Source: Gracilaria domingensis
Taxonomy: Eukaryota > Rhodophyta > Florideophyceae > Gracilariales > Gracilariaceae
Direction of reading: 5' to 3'
Assembly (NCBI GenBank): GCA_022539475.1
Contig: VCMS01000102.1
Coordinates: 101,016 to 165,015, forward strand
Length of the DNA stretch: 64,000 nucleotides
Below are positions 1 through 10,856 of the stretch, piece by piece. Numbering within the stretch: position 1 is the first letter of the stretch; each line of letters starts with the position of its first letter. Made by a program: the position numbers and the translations under genes. The notes beneath the pieces were generated by a model. The model had not been told where the DNA came from. It was given only the letters and a program-made list of their open reading frames with translations, and ran no database searches.

Positions 1-393
1 GGTTATGACATGAGCGATGAAGGGATCCCGTCGTCTTGGAGCGACCGTTTTGAAGTACCGGGTTGGTTCAGTTGGGAGAATCAGGGAGGCGGGGTGGCGG
101 TTACCGATACGACCGGCAACGGTAAACAGGATATTGTGATCTTCTTCATAGACAACCCTAAAGAAAAGAACGAAGGTTGTTATATAATTGGGAAGGATCT
201 TGACAGCACCGGCAAGGTCACCGGCGGTTGGAGCGATGTGTATAAGGTTCCAAACTGGTTCAGTTGGGAAAACCAGGGCGGAGGCATAGCCATTCATCCG
301 TTTGTGGGTAAGCCCACGCTTGCCGTGAACATGATCGACAATCCAAAAGGACAGAATGAGGCGCTGACGGCTTTCGGAGATGGCGTGCTTTGA
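1..393 (+). CDS. C-terminal end of a repeat protein (FG-GAP/VCBS-like), partial at window edge
   Basis: The frame is open from the first base, so this is the 3' end of a longer gene that enters from the left. The visible 130 residues contain two diverged copies of a roughly 55-residue repeat. Each has a W-S-D (or similar) segment, then V-P-x-W-F-S-W-E-N-Q-G-G-G, and later a D-N-P-K motif; the first copy also has a D-T-T-G-N-G-K-Q-D stretch resembling the calcium-binding loop of FG-GAP/VCBS blades. Such repeats usually build beta-propellers in extracellular or cell-surface proteins, but that role is inference. It stops at TGA with no C-terminal anchor. Exact substrate or partner cannot be told. 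Confidence 0.6.
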   Translation, partial: GYDMSDEGIPSSWSDRFEVPGWFSWENQGGGVAVTDTTGNGKQDIVIFFIDNPKEKNEGCYIIGKDLDSTGKVTGGWSDVYKVPNWFSWENQGGGIAIHPFVGKPTLAVNMIDNPKGQNEALTAFGDGVL

Positions 394-3053
394 TTGCACC
401 TTTCGCTTTTATACATGCAACTCACGGCATTAGGATATCTAGGAAGAAGGCGAAGAAGTAAAACTTGTCGAATCGCAATAACGACAGTCAGTGGTTTTTA
501 TCAAATTCTGTGGACTTCGGTACAATATTAATTTGTTTGTTTGAGCCGATATGGTGTAAATCTGGGCAAAGTGTGTCAGAGATAATCTGAGAGAGAGACA
601 AGCTCTTACTTGGCTAATAATATAGCCGGACAAGAAAGAGTCTATAGTGCTACGTAATAGTTAAATTATTTAGTAGCTTAGCACAGTGTTTCCCAAATTG
701 CAAACAATAAAATATATAAAAGGCGCTGAGACAGAACCTCCTCTAAGGGTTCGTCCGGCAGCTCCCAGGTTCACTCGAACCACACTGCGCACATCAGCGC
801 TACCAAAGTGGATCAGCGAAAGCCGGCGCTCCGGAATTCTCGTTTAACACAGTTTATTGTTTCACTTGGGTACAGCTCCATGAGCGATCTTTACTGTTTT
901 GGTGTAGGTGAGAGTGTCTCAGTAAAGATTAAAAAACACCAGCTCGATTACAAAGTAATCTAGCTACACGAGCATCTAGAAGATGCGTCATGTCCCTGAG
1001 AAAAGCTACAGGCGAGGGTGGGTGGGAAAAGAAGACAGATCTCTGGGAGACCCTTCGTCAAAGTCGCAAATGGTTGTGATGGATCGATGCTGGTCGGAAT
1101 CAACTGCCCGCTGCCGCTCCGACGACTTCCATAAGTACAGAACTGGCAGCGGGCGGGACGAGCAAAGATCCAGTCAGAGTTCCCAAATTTTCCAAGAAAT
1201 GTACTTCCTCGTCCGGAAAATCCATTCGAACTTTTTATAGAACTAATAAAAACTAGTGTTTCCGGGATGAAGGACGTGGATTTATTGGAAATTTGGGGCC
1301 TACGACTTATTCTCTGCGGAAGCTACACGCTGCCGAAAGCGTGAGTGACTCCAAAGACCTCCTCGGCACCAACAGCTCGACAAGAAAGCAAAATCGATCG
1401 TTTGCACAATTCCGCTTCTAAAACATTTTTCTGAAGTTGATTGAGTGTGATGGGAATAATATTTTTATGGTTCCATTAAGTCCAAAAATTCAATTCGGAT
1501 GCTAAAAACGTACAAGAGTACAAAACTCATGCTGGCATAGGGCAACTAGGATTTTTTGGACTTTCTCAAATTCTGCAGTTTTGATCTCTTACACCATTAC
1601 TACTTATCGCGAAACTGTTACTGTTGGCGCCGTTATCTTAATTAAAAATAAATTTGATCTAATCCAAGCTAAAATTTGTAGAAAACTACCTAACTATCTC
1701 TTTAGGGTGCATTAATTATATCCAGAAGACCTCTTGTTTCTGGCCAAATCGAAGATGATATTTTATTGGAGCAACTGGGAACGAGACGCAAATGCAGCCG
1801 TTCAAATTAGGCTGTAACATTCTGGGATCTGCGTGTGTGTCAATCGACAGCCCCCCTCGTGTGCAGACTTGTGTGGGTAGCTCCCTTTTCTTGGTGTCCC
1901 CGCTGCGCGATGAACTGTTGTGTTCTGCCAGTATATAACCAACAGGTTTTCTCTACCGCTGTCACGAGCAAGCCTTTGACAGCTCTGCAGCTCTCTGCTC
2001 TTAGATAAAAACTCTCTCGTTGAGAGTTTTTATCTTTGTTTTTTCCCACCCACCCAAACATCCCTCACTGTATCGTTTATAAGTTTGTATTGCTTTGAAT
2101 ATACCTCTATTGCCTATAGCGTCTACTGTGGCCAGCAACTGCCACGAGCTCGGAGGGTTCGAAATGAAAGTCTCTAGGAACGGCTTTAACCTCCCATTCG
2201 AAGACGAAAGGTTATGCCTGCCAAAGATGCAGGTCTTCCAAAAAATGAGTAAACGAATTACTCGGTTCTAAGATGTACTACACACGAAAAATGTTCTGGC
2301 GAAGTGGACAGTGTGTAATAAGTCGTTCATATTTAGAATCTAACTTTTTGCTTCAAATAATGCAGTAAACGTGGGGCGTTTGCCTCAAAATTATGCGCCG
2401 TCTGCGCATTTCCCTTTGTTAGTAGAGATAGTAAGCAAGTAGATCAATTGACTGCCAACAAAAAAAATACTAGGAAAAAAACGTTCATTCGGTCCCAAAT
2501 TGGGAGCATACAGCTCTTGAATACCAGAACTGATTTAGTTTTCCAAGAGTTCTACACAAGCCTAAACAAAATATGCCAACTGTTTGGAACCAAGTATTTT
2601 TACCCTTATTTTGTATTAGAAAAATGTTCTAGAAACTTGACGAAAATTCAGACTTCTAATTATTTATGCAAACGCATAAGGATTGCGCAACGTAAAGTTC
2701 GAAATAAAACTATTTGATTTATGTTCCTGCGTTTATAGATGATACAATTGATTTAAACTACTTGTAAGCAGAACTTTGCTCATATCGCAAAATTTCAATG
2801 GAGCTTTGCGACTAGTCATTTTAGTCATAGCAAAGTTTAAGGCCTTTACAATGATGTATTTGATGGGGAAGTCTATTACGATGCACAGTTATGCGCGAAT
2901 TAAGAGAAATTGGAGGTTAAATATGCTTTTTTCATGAAAATATGGTCAAAGATTTAATAAAGAGTGATGAAAATTTTCAATTCATTTCGATTTATGTTTG
3001 CAATTAAGCTGAAAACCGATATTGTAGCGCAGAATAGTGAAATTGGAATTCAG
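394..3053. other. Gene-free stretch, 2.7 kb
   Basis: No reading frame here has convincing protein character. It is AT-rich, with a stretch around 1830-2060 that has a TATATAA box and a perfect hairpin (listed separately). I see no RNA gene I can support. Confidence 0.5.
2003..2035. repeat. Perfect 14-bp hairpin
   Basis: AGATAAAAACTCTC is followed by a 5-nt loop and its exact reverse complement. It lies about 70 bp after a TATATAA box and ends in a T-run, so it would form a stable stem in RNA from either strand. Function unknown. Confidence 0.7.
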
Positions 3054-4034
3054 TTAGACACAAATACGTCCCTGATGTAGAGTTGTTCCATTCTTCAAAA
3101 ATTTACGCCTAACAGCGCTAGGACCACTACTTCTGGAAGTACAAGAGTCTCTTACCAAATCTTTAACGTCTTCCATACATTCTTGAAGCGAATCCTCAGT
3201 CCACCCAGAATGGTAGGCAAGATTCTCGCACCAGTTGGCAGTGATTTTCAACTCCTGGAACGCCAATAGAACCGCAGCCGCCGCAAGTAGGCTGGGCCTA
3301 TACTTCAAATGACGCCCGTCCACCATTGCCATCTCGACGAACAATTGCGCGTTTGTCAATACATTCTGAGCCATCTGCGCTTGCATTCTTTTAGTAACCA
3401 GCGTCTTTCCAATGCGGGCCAGAAACGTGAGGCAGTAAGGGGTAGTTACCTCGAAGTGCAGGGCCTTAAGGATCGTGGCTTCCATCATAATCAAGTCGCC
3501 CTTGCTAAATGCTCCGTCCGAGAGGGTGACGAAGTCAGCGGCATTTGGTGCGTAGATCTCTTCGTACTTGGCTGCAATGTACAAGCACGCACTGCCAACA
3601 AGTTGGAGCGTTGAGCGAGTAGCATTGTACGTCTGCAAGAAGCGATCCAAAAGGTGCACTGTAAGGTGAAAAGTGTTGTCAGAGAGCTTAAGGCTAACGC
3701 AAACGTCAGCCAGCCAGTCAACTAAAATTGTTCTCATCTCCTTGGTCACTGTTCTGTGTGAAATCAGGTAGTCGCTCTTAGGAAGGAGTCTTCTCTCAGC
3801 CGCAAAATGGTTGTTGTGGATCTTCGCAGCAAAATCGCTTCCTTCTACGTGGTTGAGCTTGTCAGACGCATCTATGTCGAGCACACTCTTTTCTAAGGTC
3901 ATCTGGTGGGTGCATTTTGAGAGGTTCCTCTTCTCGAGCTGGAAACGGCTCTTGTCGTTGGATGTGGTGTTTTGACGAGATTGGCGATTAGTGATGTCGC
4001 CCAAAGCGCGAGTTGGTACCATAAGAAGCTGCAT
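3054..4034 (-). CDS. Mitotic (A/B-type) cyclin
   Basis: A complete 326-aa intron-free cyclin, the regulatory subunit that activates a cyclin-dependent kinase in G2/M. The cyclin box begins near residue 90 and contains the hallmark M-R-T-I-L-V-D-W-L-A-D (100-110), L-L-D-R-F-L (about 128-133), L-Q-L-V-G (143-147) and K-Y-E-E-I-Y-A-P (156-163); a second cyclin fold follows from about residue 195. The N-terminus carries T-R-A-L-G-D-I-T-N (8-16), which matches the destruction-box consensus of B cyclins except that the RxxL arginine is shifted by one. The ATG at 4034 is the first in frame and the protein is full length for a short mitotic cyclin. A- and B-types cannot be separated by eye. Confidence 0.93.
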   Translation of the reverse strand: MQLLMVPTRALGDITNRQSRQNTTSNDKSRFQLEKRNLSKCTHQMTLEKSVLDIDASDKLNHVEGSDFAAKIHNNHFAAERRLLPKSDYLISHRTVTKEMRTILVDWLADVCVSLKLSDNTFHLTVHLLDRFLQTYNATRSTLQLVGSACLYIAAKYEEIYAPNAADFVTLSDGAFSKGDLIMMEATILKALHFEVTTPYCLTFLARIGKTLVTKRMQAQMAQNVLTNAQLFVEMAMVDGRHLKYRPSLLAAAAVLLAFQELKITANWCENLAYHSGWTEDSLQECMEDVKDLVRDSCTSRSSGPSAVRRKFLKNGTTLHQGRICV

Positions 4035-4792
4035 ATTTTCGTAGAGGTGGTGTGCTTTTTGAATAGACTAAGCTATATGCTATGCCTGCAGGCTGCAGTG
4101 AATTAAATGCTGGCTAATGGGTGATCGAGAACTGTGAGTATGAATGCAGAGGAGCCTTGAGGTGTTTCGTGGCCTCTTAAATCATGGCAATACGTCGTGC
4201 CTTGTGCTGACCAAAGCTGAAGAGTTGTCAAATAAAGGAGCAGTCCCGATTAGGAATCGAACTACCAAGACAACTACCAAAGCAAAAATCATGTAGCAGA
4301 GGCACGGAGTGGACAAAGGGCACAGACACGAGGTCTCCCCATGAAAAATAATGAAACACAACCCAAAGTAGGAGCAAGAACGGTTGTAGGCGACCGTGGA
4401 CCACAGTTGCCTAGAACCGTTCCTGCCCCGCTTTTGGGTTGTGCATCTTTCTCTTTCGCAACAGTGTTTTTATGTACAAAATACTTCCCCTTTTTCCGAA
4501 AGTGCTCATTAACTACCAAGGATATGTTCTGACGCTGTGGGTTCTCAGACAACCTAAAAATTTTGAAAGGCCTTTGAAAGGAACTTTGGATTGCGTTTAA
4601 TAATATAATATATAAAATTCTAAACTTTGATATCGCGTATTAATTCGAAAAATTAAAAATATGGCATTAGGTTTACAGTGTAAAGGCTTTTCGTGAGAAG
4701 TTACAAAGTTGATCGTTCCGACACTTTGTCTTCCGCGTTCGCAGTCTCTTTCAAAGGTGCAGACTTGTGACATACAACATGCGACTCGCAGT
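4035..4792. other. Intergenic, cyclin upstream region
   Basis: Upstream of the minus-strand cyclin. It contains the 87-bp hairpin listed separately; otherwise AT-rich with no supported gene. Confidence 0.5.
4357..4443. repeat. 87-bp imperfect hairpin (foldback or small-RNA precursor-like)
   Basis: Two arms of about 40 bases, beginning CACAACCCAAA and ending TTTGGGTTGTG, pair with a handful of mismatches and meet at the small palindrome GTGGACCAC. Size and imperfect pairing match a microRNA-type precursor or a very short foldback element. It lies about 320 bp upstream of the cyclin start. Because it is self-complementary, short ORFs appear on both strands and mirror each other; they are not genes. 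Confidence 0.6.
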
Positions 4793-6005
4793 TCAGATGC
4801 TGCGCTCCATCCATACAGTACCAAAGGTACTGCGCTCAAGAAGAAATTCGCTTATCCTCAATTTCAACTCCCCGATTCGAAGTAGTGAGAGCACCACCGT
4901 GTCGCAAATGTCCCCAAGACCTCTGGAGTTCAGCCAGTCCGCTAGGTGTGCCACTCCGTGCGAGAACGGAAATCGACTTTCGTGCTCATGCACGCTCAGG
5001 CTCGTGAGATAGAGAGAGATACCGTTCGATTCCGAACTGCTCACCATACTCCAGTCCACGGAGTTTCTCAAGCGAGATACCTCCGTACAGCGGTATACAC
5101 AGTCCTCTCTCTCTTTGCATGTCTGCGCATAAGTCTGCAACGTACACGATGAGGCAATATCACACTTTCGCAACAGATGTCCTGGTGTGGCACACGGTAA
5201 GTTTGGAGGGCAAAGCACTGATGAAGCTCCTCTCTCGCGTAGAATTCCGTGGCCAAGCCCATTTCGTTTGAGCCATGACGTCTCAACACAGTCGGGAACG
5301 CTTTCACTACTTTCTGCTTCATCATTGACAGCTGTCAAATTGGCTGTCTCCGTGTCGCCGTCATCCTCTAAAGTGGATGGCTTTAGTTCGTCTTCAGTGA
5401 TGCTCCCTTTGCAAGCGCACCCCATGTACATGCCAACAGGAGTGAAAGAAACATCGCAAGTTGGCCTTTGCTGTTCAAGTGGTCCAAGGATTGAACGTTA
5501 GATCTGATCGCAATCATTTCAGAGAGATGCATAGGCATACTCATACGTACCCCATTACAGCACTCGCAAATGCACTTGCCTCTGTTGACGGTAGTGACCC
5601 TCATCATGATCAGCGACTCTTGACACACCATTCGGGAGCACGTCTTCGTTCCGTTCTTAGAGCTTTCGCAGGTATCCAGCTCGGAATTCGGACATGGAGC
5701 TTGCAGGATGCAAGATTAGGGTTCAGAGGCGATGGGACCGAGAGTGAAAAAGCATTGAAGGAAAACTTACAAGCCAGAATTTTATCGGTATAACACACTG
5801 GTGTGTGTTCGCCATTGTCATCGGCACTAATGTTTCCTGATCCAGCCGCAGCTTGAACATTCTCTTCCAATCGGGAAATTCGAGGATTGGTCCCAGCCAG
5901 AGGTAGGGAAGATGTGGACCGGATGAGCAAAGCGAAGAACAGGGTACCAAGAACGGGCAGTCCTCTCGAGCGCTTGAAAGCTAGAGCTTGTTGTTGTGCA
6001 GCCAT
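4793..6005 (-). CDS. Small cysteine-rich secreted protein, spliced
   Basis: Unrecognised family. The ATG at 6005 opens a 78-codon first exon with a hydrophobic signal segment (L-P-V-L-G-T-L-F-F-A-L-L-I) after a basic start. A GTAAGT donor at 5770 and an AG acceptor ending at 5700 give a 71-bp intron. Exon 2 (5699 down to about 5547) encodes a cysteine cluster: C-P-N-S-E-L-D-T-C, K-T-C-S-R-M-V-C, then G-K-C-I-C-E-C-C. A second intron starts at GTACGT (5550) or GTATGA (5546) and ends at AAAG (5407). The second donor joins an open exon 3 running to 4793 with more cysteines; the first gives an early stop after about 10 residues. Exon 1-2 is well supported, the C-terminus is not. Likely secreted; function unknown. 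Confidence 0.55.
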
Positions 6006-7458
6006 AGCTGGTTGTGTGTATTGCACGGATGATAAGTTGTCGATGGCGCGGGGCGAGCTGTTACGCACAGAGAAGTCATGGACGAGAGTATTTGTACGCG
6101 GCACGTACCGACGGCACGTGTTGGGTGGTGCGGGCTGTGTAAAATGCATGCTCTATCGATGCATGCTCTATCGATGCGTCCCGTTCCGTGCCGACATTGT
6201 TGCCTCGAGCAGCTGTATTCCCCGAGTTACGAGTGCACCTTTTTTTGTCTCACGTGGAACGTTTTGATTGGACCGTTACGCAATTGTAAGTTGCGCGCCA
6301 CGCACCTCCACACGTAGCAGTTCTCAAGTCAGAGCTGTTTGGTATCAGCTCAACATCTACTTATATCCAATTCCCTATTAGGTTAGTTTTCACAACTTTT
6401 CGCGAAAGATACCTTTGGCGTAGTATTCACTGACATTGCTGCCTCAAATCTCAATATCGAAGCGCGCCGGGGATCCGCATTCGTGACCGGTGTATTGACG
6501 CCATTAATTAATTAATTAATGAAAAAAATCGTAGTAATTGCGCAATAATTGCGCAATTGATGAGAGGTTTGATTCTTGAATTACACCATTGAGCAACAAT
6601 TTGTGTAGTTCAAATTACCCACAAGCATGCTCGCTTCCTCGCTGGGCAGCTGAGGTCATCGTCGCACTCACGTGTTTGTCTTTTGGTTGCTTGGCCTTCA
6701 TGCAACGCAGTGACGATATGCCGTTGACGTTGCCACCAGTCACTCCACGCAAGCTAATTGTTGCGTTCGGAAAAGAGTAAACAAGAGGGGCGAGATTTCG
6801 ACAGAATATCGAAGTGATGCTAACGGACAAGCTGCTGACGAGTTTTCCATCTCGTGACTTCTACTCATGGGAAGGAACAAAAGGGTATTTGAAGCTGGTC
6901 AAAAACTCCTCGGAGATGATCTCTGGCTCTGCTGTGCATTGTGATAAAGAAGGTGCGGTGTGAACACATGCGGCTGCCACACGTTTCCTGGAATGCGTGA
7001 CCGCCATCTAGCTTGTCTTCCCACAACATCAAACTTGAACAGGAAATGGGCGTGGAGTGGTTTCAGGGCTCATTTATGGCACTGGTCGACGTGGCACCGT
7101 TGGACACAAAGAAAAACCCTGCACACAGTTTAAAATTAAGTTCTTTTTTATGATCCACGTCAAAAATTTACGTCACACACATACAAGTATGGGTACGGCA
7201 TGTATCTAGCAAAGATTGCCTTGGACAGGTAATTACCAACAACATGACAACGACTTGTTCTTGAAGATCGCAGGGGATCGCAGAGCATGGCCGGGCAGAG
7301 CAGACACCTGTAGAACCGCAGCCCACCCGTCACAACCCACTCGCATCGAAGCTTCCTTCTACACCATCAAGATATAAGCGTATCTTGGAAGCACAGCTGT
7401 ACTAAAGGTACCAAGTTGCGAGTCATAACAACCCGAGCGGCAGCAGAACAGCTCCAAA
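6006..7458. other. Intergenic, 1.5 kb
   Basis: Upstream of the cysteine-rich gene and downstream of the cupin gene. A short direct repeat built on GCATGCTCTATCGAT lies at about 6147-6178 and an ATTA run at about 6505. No supported gene. Confidence 0.45.
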
Positions 7459-7962
7459 TCAAACAGCCACTATGCCCGGATCAGCTGAAGTCAAAACTGA
7501 CATATACTCACACGCATCATCCGCTTCAATGCATGTGACCGAATGAATGAGCCCTTGCGGAAATATGGTCGCCTCGCCCACCGACAAAACATTCATAACC
7601 ACACGAGGGTCCGCAACACCCTCAAACTGCAACATGGAACGCAGCGTGCCACGGGTCACGATCAACACTTCGGTGGCACGAGGGTGAAAATGGGAGAAGA
7701 AAGAGCTGCCGACCGTCAGTTCCACTCGCGCAATGAAAACGTCTACGTCTGAAAAGCCTAGTAGTGGGAAATCCAGAGCAGATGCCGTCTCGGAGGTGAA
7801 ACTAGGTGTAGAGGTCACGGCGCCGTCTGCGGTATCGATCACAAAGTCGCCGTCGGCTAACCTTCCTCGTAGCATGTCAAGCGTCCTAAATCGCGGTATG
7901 CGGGCGTTTGCCATGCCAAGAGCGGTGGCTAGCATGAGCACAAAAAGCTTGGAGAATGACAT
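7459..7962 (-). CDS. Germin-like cupin, secreted
   Basis: A 167-aa protein with a signal peptide (L-F-V-L-M-L-A-T-A-L-G-M-A-N-A, about residues 6-21) and one cupin domain. Germin box 1 is complete: H-F-H, four residues, E, six residues, G. Box 2 follows as G-E-A-T-I-F-P-Q-G-L-I-H. The two His of box 1, the Glu and the box 2 His are the usual Mn/metal ligands, so a metal-binding extracellular protein (oxalate oxidase, superoxide dismutase or storage-type activity) is expected; which one cannot be told. It is shorter than typical germins (about 210-220 aa). After S-A-D-P-G-I-V-A-V a TGA stop is followed in frame by F-G-A-V, resembling the family's normal C-terminal segment, so the stop may be recent or the end naturally short. 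Confidence 0.8.
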   Translation of the reverse strand: MSFSKLFVLMLATALGMANARIPRFRTLDMLRGRLADGDFVIDTADGAVTSTPSFTSETASALDFPLLGFSDVDVFIARVELTVGSSFFSHFHPRATEVLIVTRGTLRSMLQFEGVADPRVVMNVLSVGEATIFPQGLIHSVTCIEADDACEYMSVLTSADPGIVAV

Positions 7963-9550
7963 GATTGCGTGGAACAGGTGAAATTCTTGTATATCTTGTC
8001 GAGCTGATGCTGGAACGATTGCTTTCGGGTTGAAGGATGTTGGCGGACGGTAGTTGAAGGATGGTGGCGAACGGCAGTTGTCAATTTATGTGGGTTTGGG
8101 TTGCACATTTGAACAATCATGGTCTGAGATCTACTGTGATCGTCAGCAGTGCGTGCACAACGAGAGAAGAAGATGGAAGAGCTTCATCGCGATTAATGTT
8201 GCCGATTCAACAATAGGTGTGCCACCGTTGGAGCTTGACATACGGTATTCCACTTGTTTACGGTCCTCCAAATGAAATCTGAGCGCATAGGAGAGTGCGC
8301 AAATAATGGGAGAATATCTGAATGTTATACAGTGACTTTGCAGAGTGTTACTCGACGAACAACCTTCACAAACGATGTGACCTCGAAGTGGCAGCGTGTC
8401 CTGCAGTAAGATGAGAACCAAGAACACAAATTAATTCATGTTGGGCTCACCGCGAACAGTGTATTCTAGCACTTTCTGAATTTAACAAAGCTAAACCAAG
8501 GGCCTGAGCTTTAAAACCTCACTATGTCTGCTTCAATGAGGACTGCATTCTCAGGTTCTCTCATACGCGACATACTCAGCAATGGATGGCGGGGGTGGAG
8601 CAATGCTTCCCATATGCAAAATTTGCATTTAATGGAACAGCAGAACTGTTCCAGATATCCAGGTAGAGGCCTTGCAGCCTGATATACACGTGTACATACA
8701 TCGGTATGCTAACATGGAAATGCCCGCTGGATGGCGTGCACAAGAAGGACTAGGGCGCAGTATTGGGGAATCCGATGGGTCTTGTTGTCCTTGTTCTGTG
8801 CACCAACGCTATCGTGTACGCAGTGTGATGCCTCGGCAACACCATCGCGGCTGTACCCTTCGTAAGGCGATTTAGGGGATTTAGTACCTTGGTACCGTAC
8901 CAAGATGAGCTAACTGCTGATCTTCCCGTTCATGTTCACCTTGCACAATGAAAAACGTCAGTTTTGGAAGGGGTAGCCCTGTGTTCCAAATGTACATTTT
9001 GTCGATGGCATCAGAGATCTCTAGTTTCGCAACGAGACTAGCACATAGTACAACAATAACGAACTTACAAATCAGTTCGTTGTTGTACTTGGGTCTCGTT
9101 GTCGCATTCAACTGCGTTACGACATGAGGCCTGTACCTTAAAAACGTGGCAGGGACATTAAAGAGTTTATTGACAACAATAATAGCAAAGCTCTTACTAA
9201 CATACGGTATGAGCTAATGTTGAGCTAGTCGAGCACTTTGCTCAACTCAAAACCTGTTTTAAAGTTGCAAGTAGTTGCTTTTAGGTACTCTGAACCTCCT
9301 CGAAACGAACCGCTTATATTTAGAACAGATTGTCTATCATCAGCAGTGAGGCTTGCATGCAGTAAGAGTCAAATCCCCTTAAAGTTTATGTGCAAAACAG
9401 GGGTTGCGCGATTTTTGCGCGACCACGTTGCACATCAAAACCAGCAAAACTTTAGAACAAAAGCATATTTTGGACCTCCAAAACGTTACATCAATGAAAA
9501 TCAAACGTTTTGGACGTCCAGAAAACCGCAATGACATCAATTACTCTATG
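7963..9550. other. Intergenic, 1.6 kb
   Basis: AT-rich sequence with no supported coding region or RNA gene. Several short open frames on both strands overlap each other and lack any recognisable domain. Confidence 0.45.
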
Positions 9551-9559
9551 CAGGTCACT

Positions 9560-10615
9560 GCGATATTTGACTAGGCGGCCGAAGGCCGCTTTCCCTTGTT
9601 TTTCTTTAATGTTAGTATCATTAGGTAATAGAAAAGTTTAAAAAAATGCGCCGTGTCACACGGGAGAGACCGGGAAATTGCAAAAGTTTCGGACTACTGA
9701 CAAACGTAAACTTTTGCACCAATCACTGATTGTCAAATATATGAAAAGAATTAAAATTATTACACCACTTGTACTTGTACTGAATTACAGTGTAACGGTG
9801 TGTATGAAGAAGATTTACATGTTCATCGAAGACGATGTCGGAAAATGTCGACATTTCGAAGGTACTACTTCGGCAAAACCAAAACGTCTTTGGTCATAGT
9901 TTGCTTGAGCTTTTACGTTCACGACAAGACATACTTTACTTAACCGTATAACGTTCGAGTAGAGTACTCTGTTGTAAAGTTAAACTAGACTAATTTGTAA
10001 TGAAAGTACGCCATACTCAAAACCACTGTATAGCAATAAAATTGCTATTTTTTGCGTCTTTAAGTGTAGACGTTTCAACTGTAATATATCATTTTCAAAC
10101 GAAACATGGGTTGCCTAATGTAACAACTTGAATACTACCCTTATACTCTTTCTTTAAAACTAACAAACTCTTGCTCGCGAAAGAAGTAACATACCAATCT
10201 GATGATTTTCCCAGAAATACAACTCTTCCCGTAAATTTTAGTGCATCTTGTTACTGCTGACAAACAATTCGCGTTGATTTGCAACAAAATAAGGCCGCCG
10301 TATACTGTCTGAATTTCCACAGCTACAGTAAAAATTATCAAAATGCAGCACCGCCATTTGTCAGAAATGAGTGACAGTCCGATCTGTTTATTAGGCCATT
10401 TCCCGCTCTCTCCGGCGCATTTTCTTTCCCTTCTAGAGAATTCCTAGAGATTAGATCAACTGCCGCCAACAAATTAAAATTCAGGAAAAAACATTTCTCC
10501 TATCTCACCAGTTTGGAAAAAATGCCTGTACATATCCCTCAAGTTAAAAAAGAAAAAAGCGGTCTTCGGCCGCAGGCGGCGCTTCGCGCCGCGGCCGAAT
10601 GGTTCACCTGTCACT
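9560..10615. mobile_element. Inverted-repeat (foldback/MITE-like) element with GC-rich palindromes
   Basis: The two ends are diverged inverted copies. GCGGCCGAAGGCCGC plus a T/C-rich tract at about 9573-9610 matches the complement of the block at about 10552-10600. AAAATGCGCCG...GGGAAAT at about 9644-9678 matches the complement of ATTTCCCGCTCTCTCCGGCGCATTTT at 10397-10422 in its outer parts. CGGACT and CTGACAAA motifs continue inside each arm. Arms are about 120-150 bp and the centre (about 700 bp) has no convincing ORF. The right GC block is a nested hairpin with TTCGGCCGC outside and GGCGC-TTC-GCGCC inside. No transposase is visible, so this would be a non-autonomous element. Exact ends and a target duplication were not resolved. 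Confidence 0.45.
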
Positions 10616-10856
10616 GCAGCAAAAAACAGTACTAAAAAGCAGCCAAAGTGTTTGCTACTAGAATTATTGGCTTTTTGAATACAGCGTTAAAATCTACATT
10701 GATTGCTTCATTTTTGGCATACTCAATCTTCCCATCGATACACCAATAAATCCCATAAAGTTAAACGTCATCCAAATATAGCACAATTTTATTCTTCTGT
10801 ATAGGAATTGCAATTAATATATTCATGTGCCAAGATACAATGGATTACAAACAAAA

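Noticed and set aside
1828-2150. Possible degenerate solo LTR (TGTGTGTCAATCG..., TATATAA box, hairpin)
   Set aside because: No target duplication or convincing CA end could be found, so only the hairpin is listed.
4230-4310. Sequence resembling a tRNA B-box (GTTCGATTCC, minus strand)
   Set aside because: The T-stem does not pair and no cloverleaf forms.
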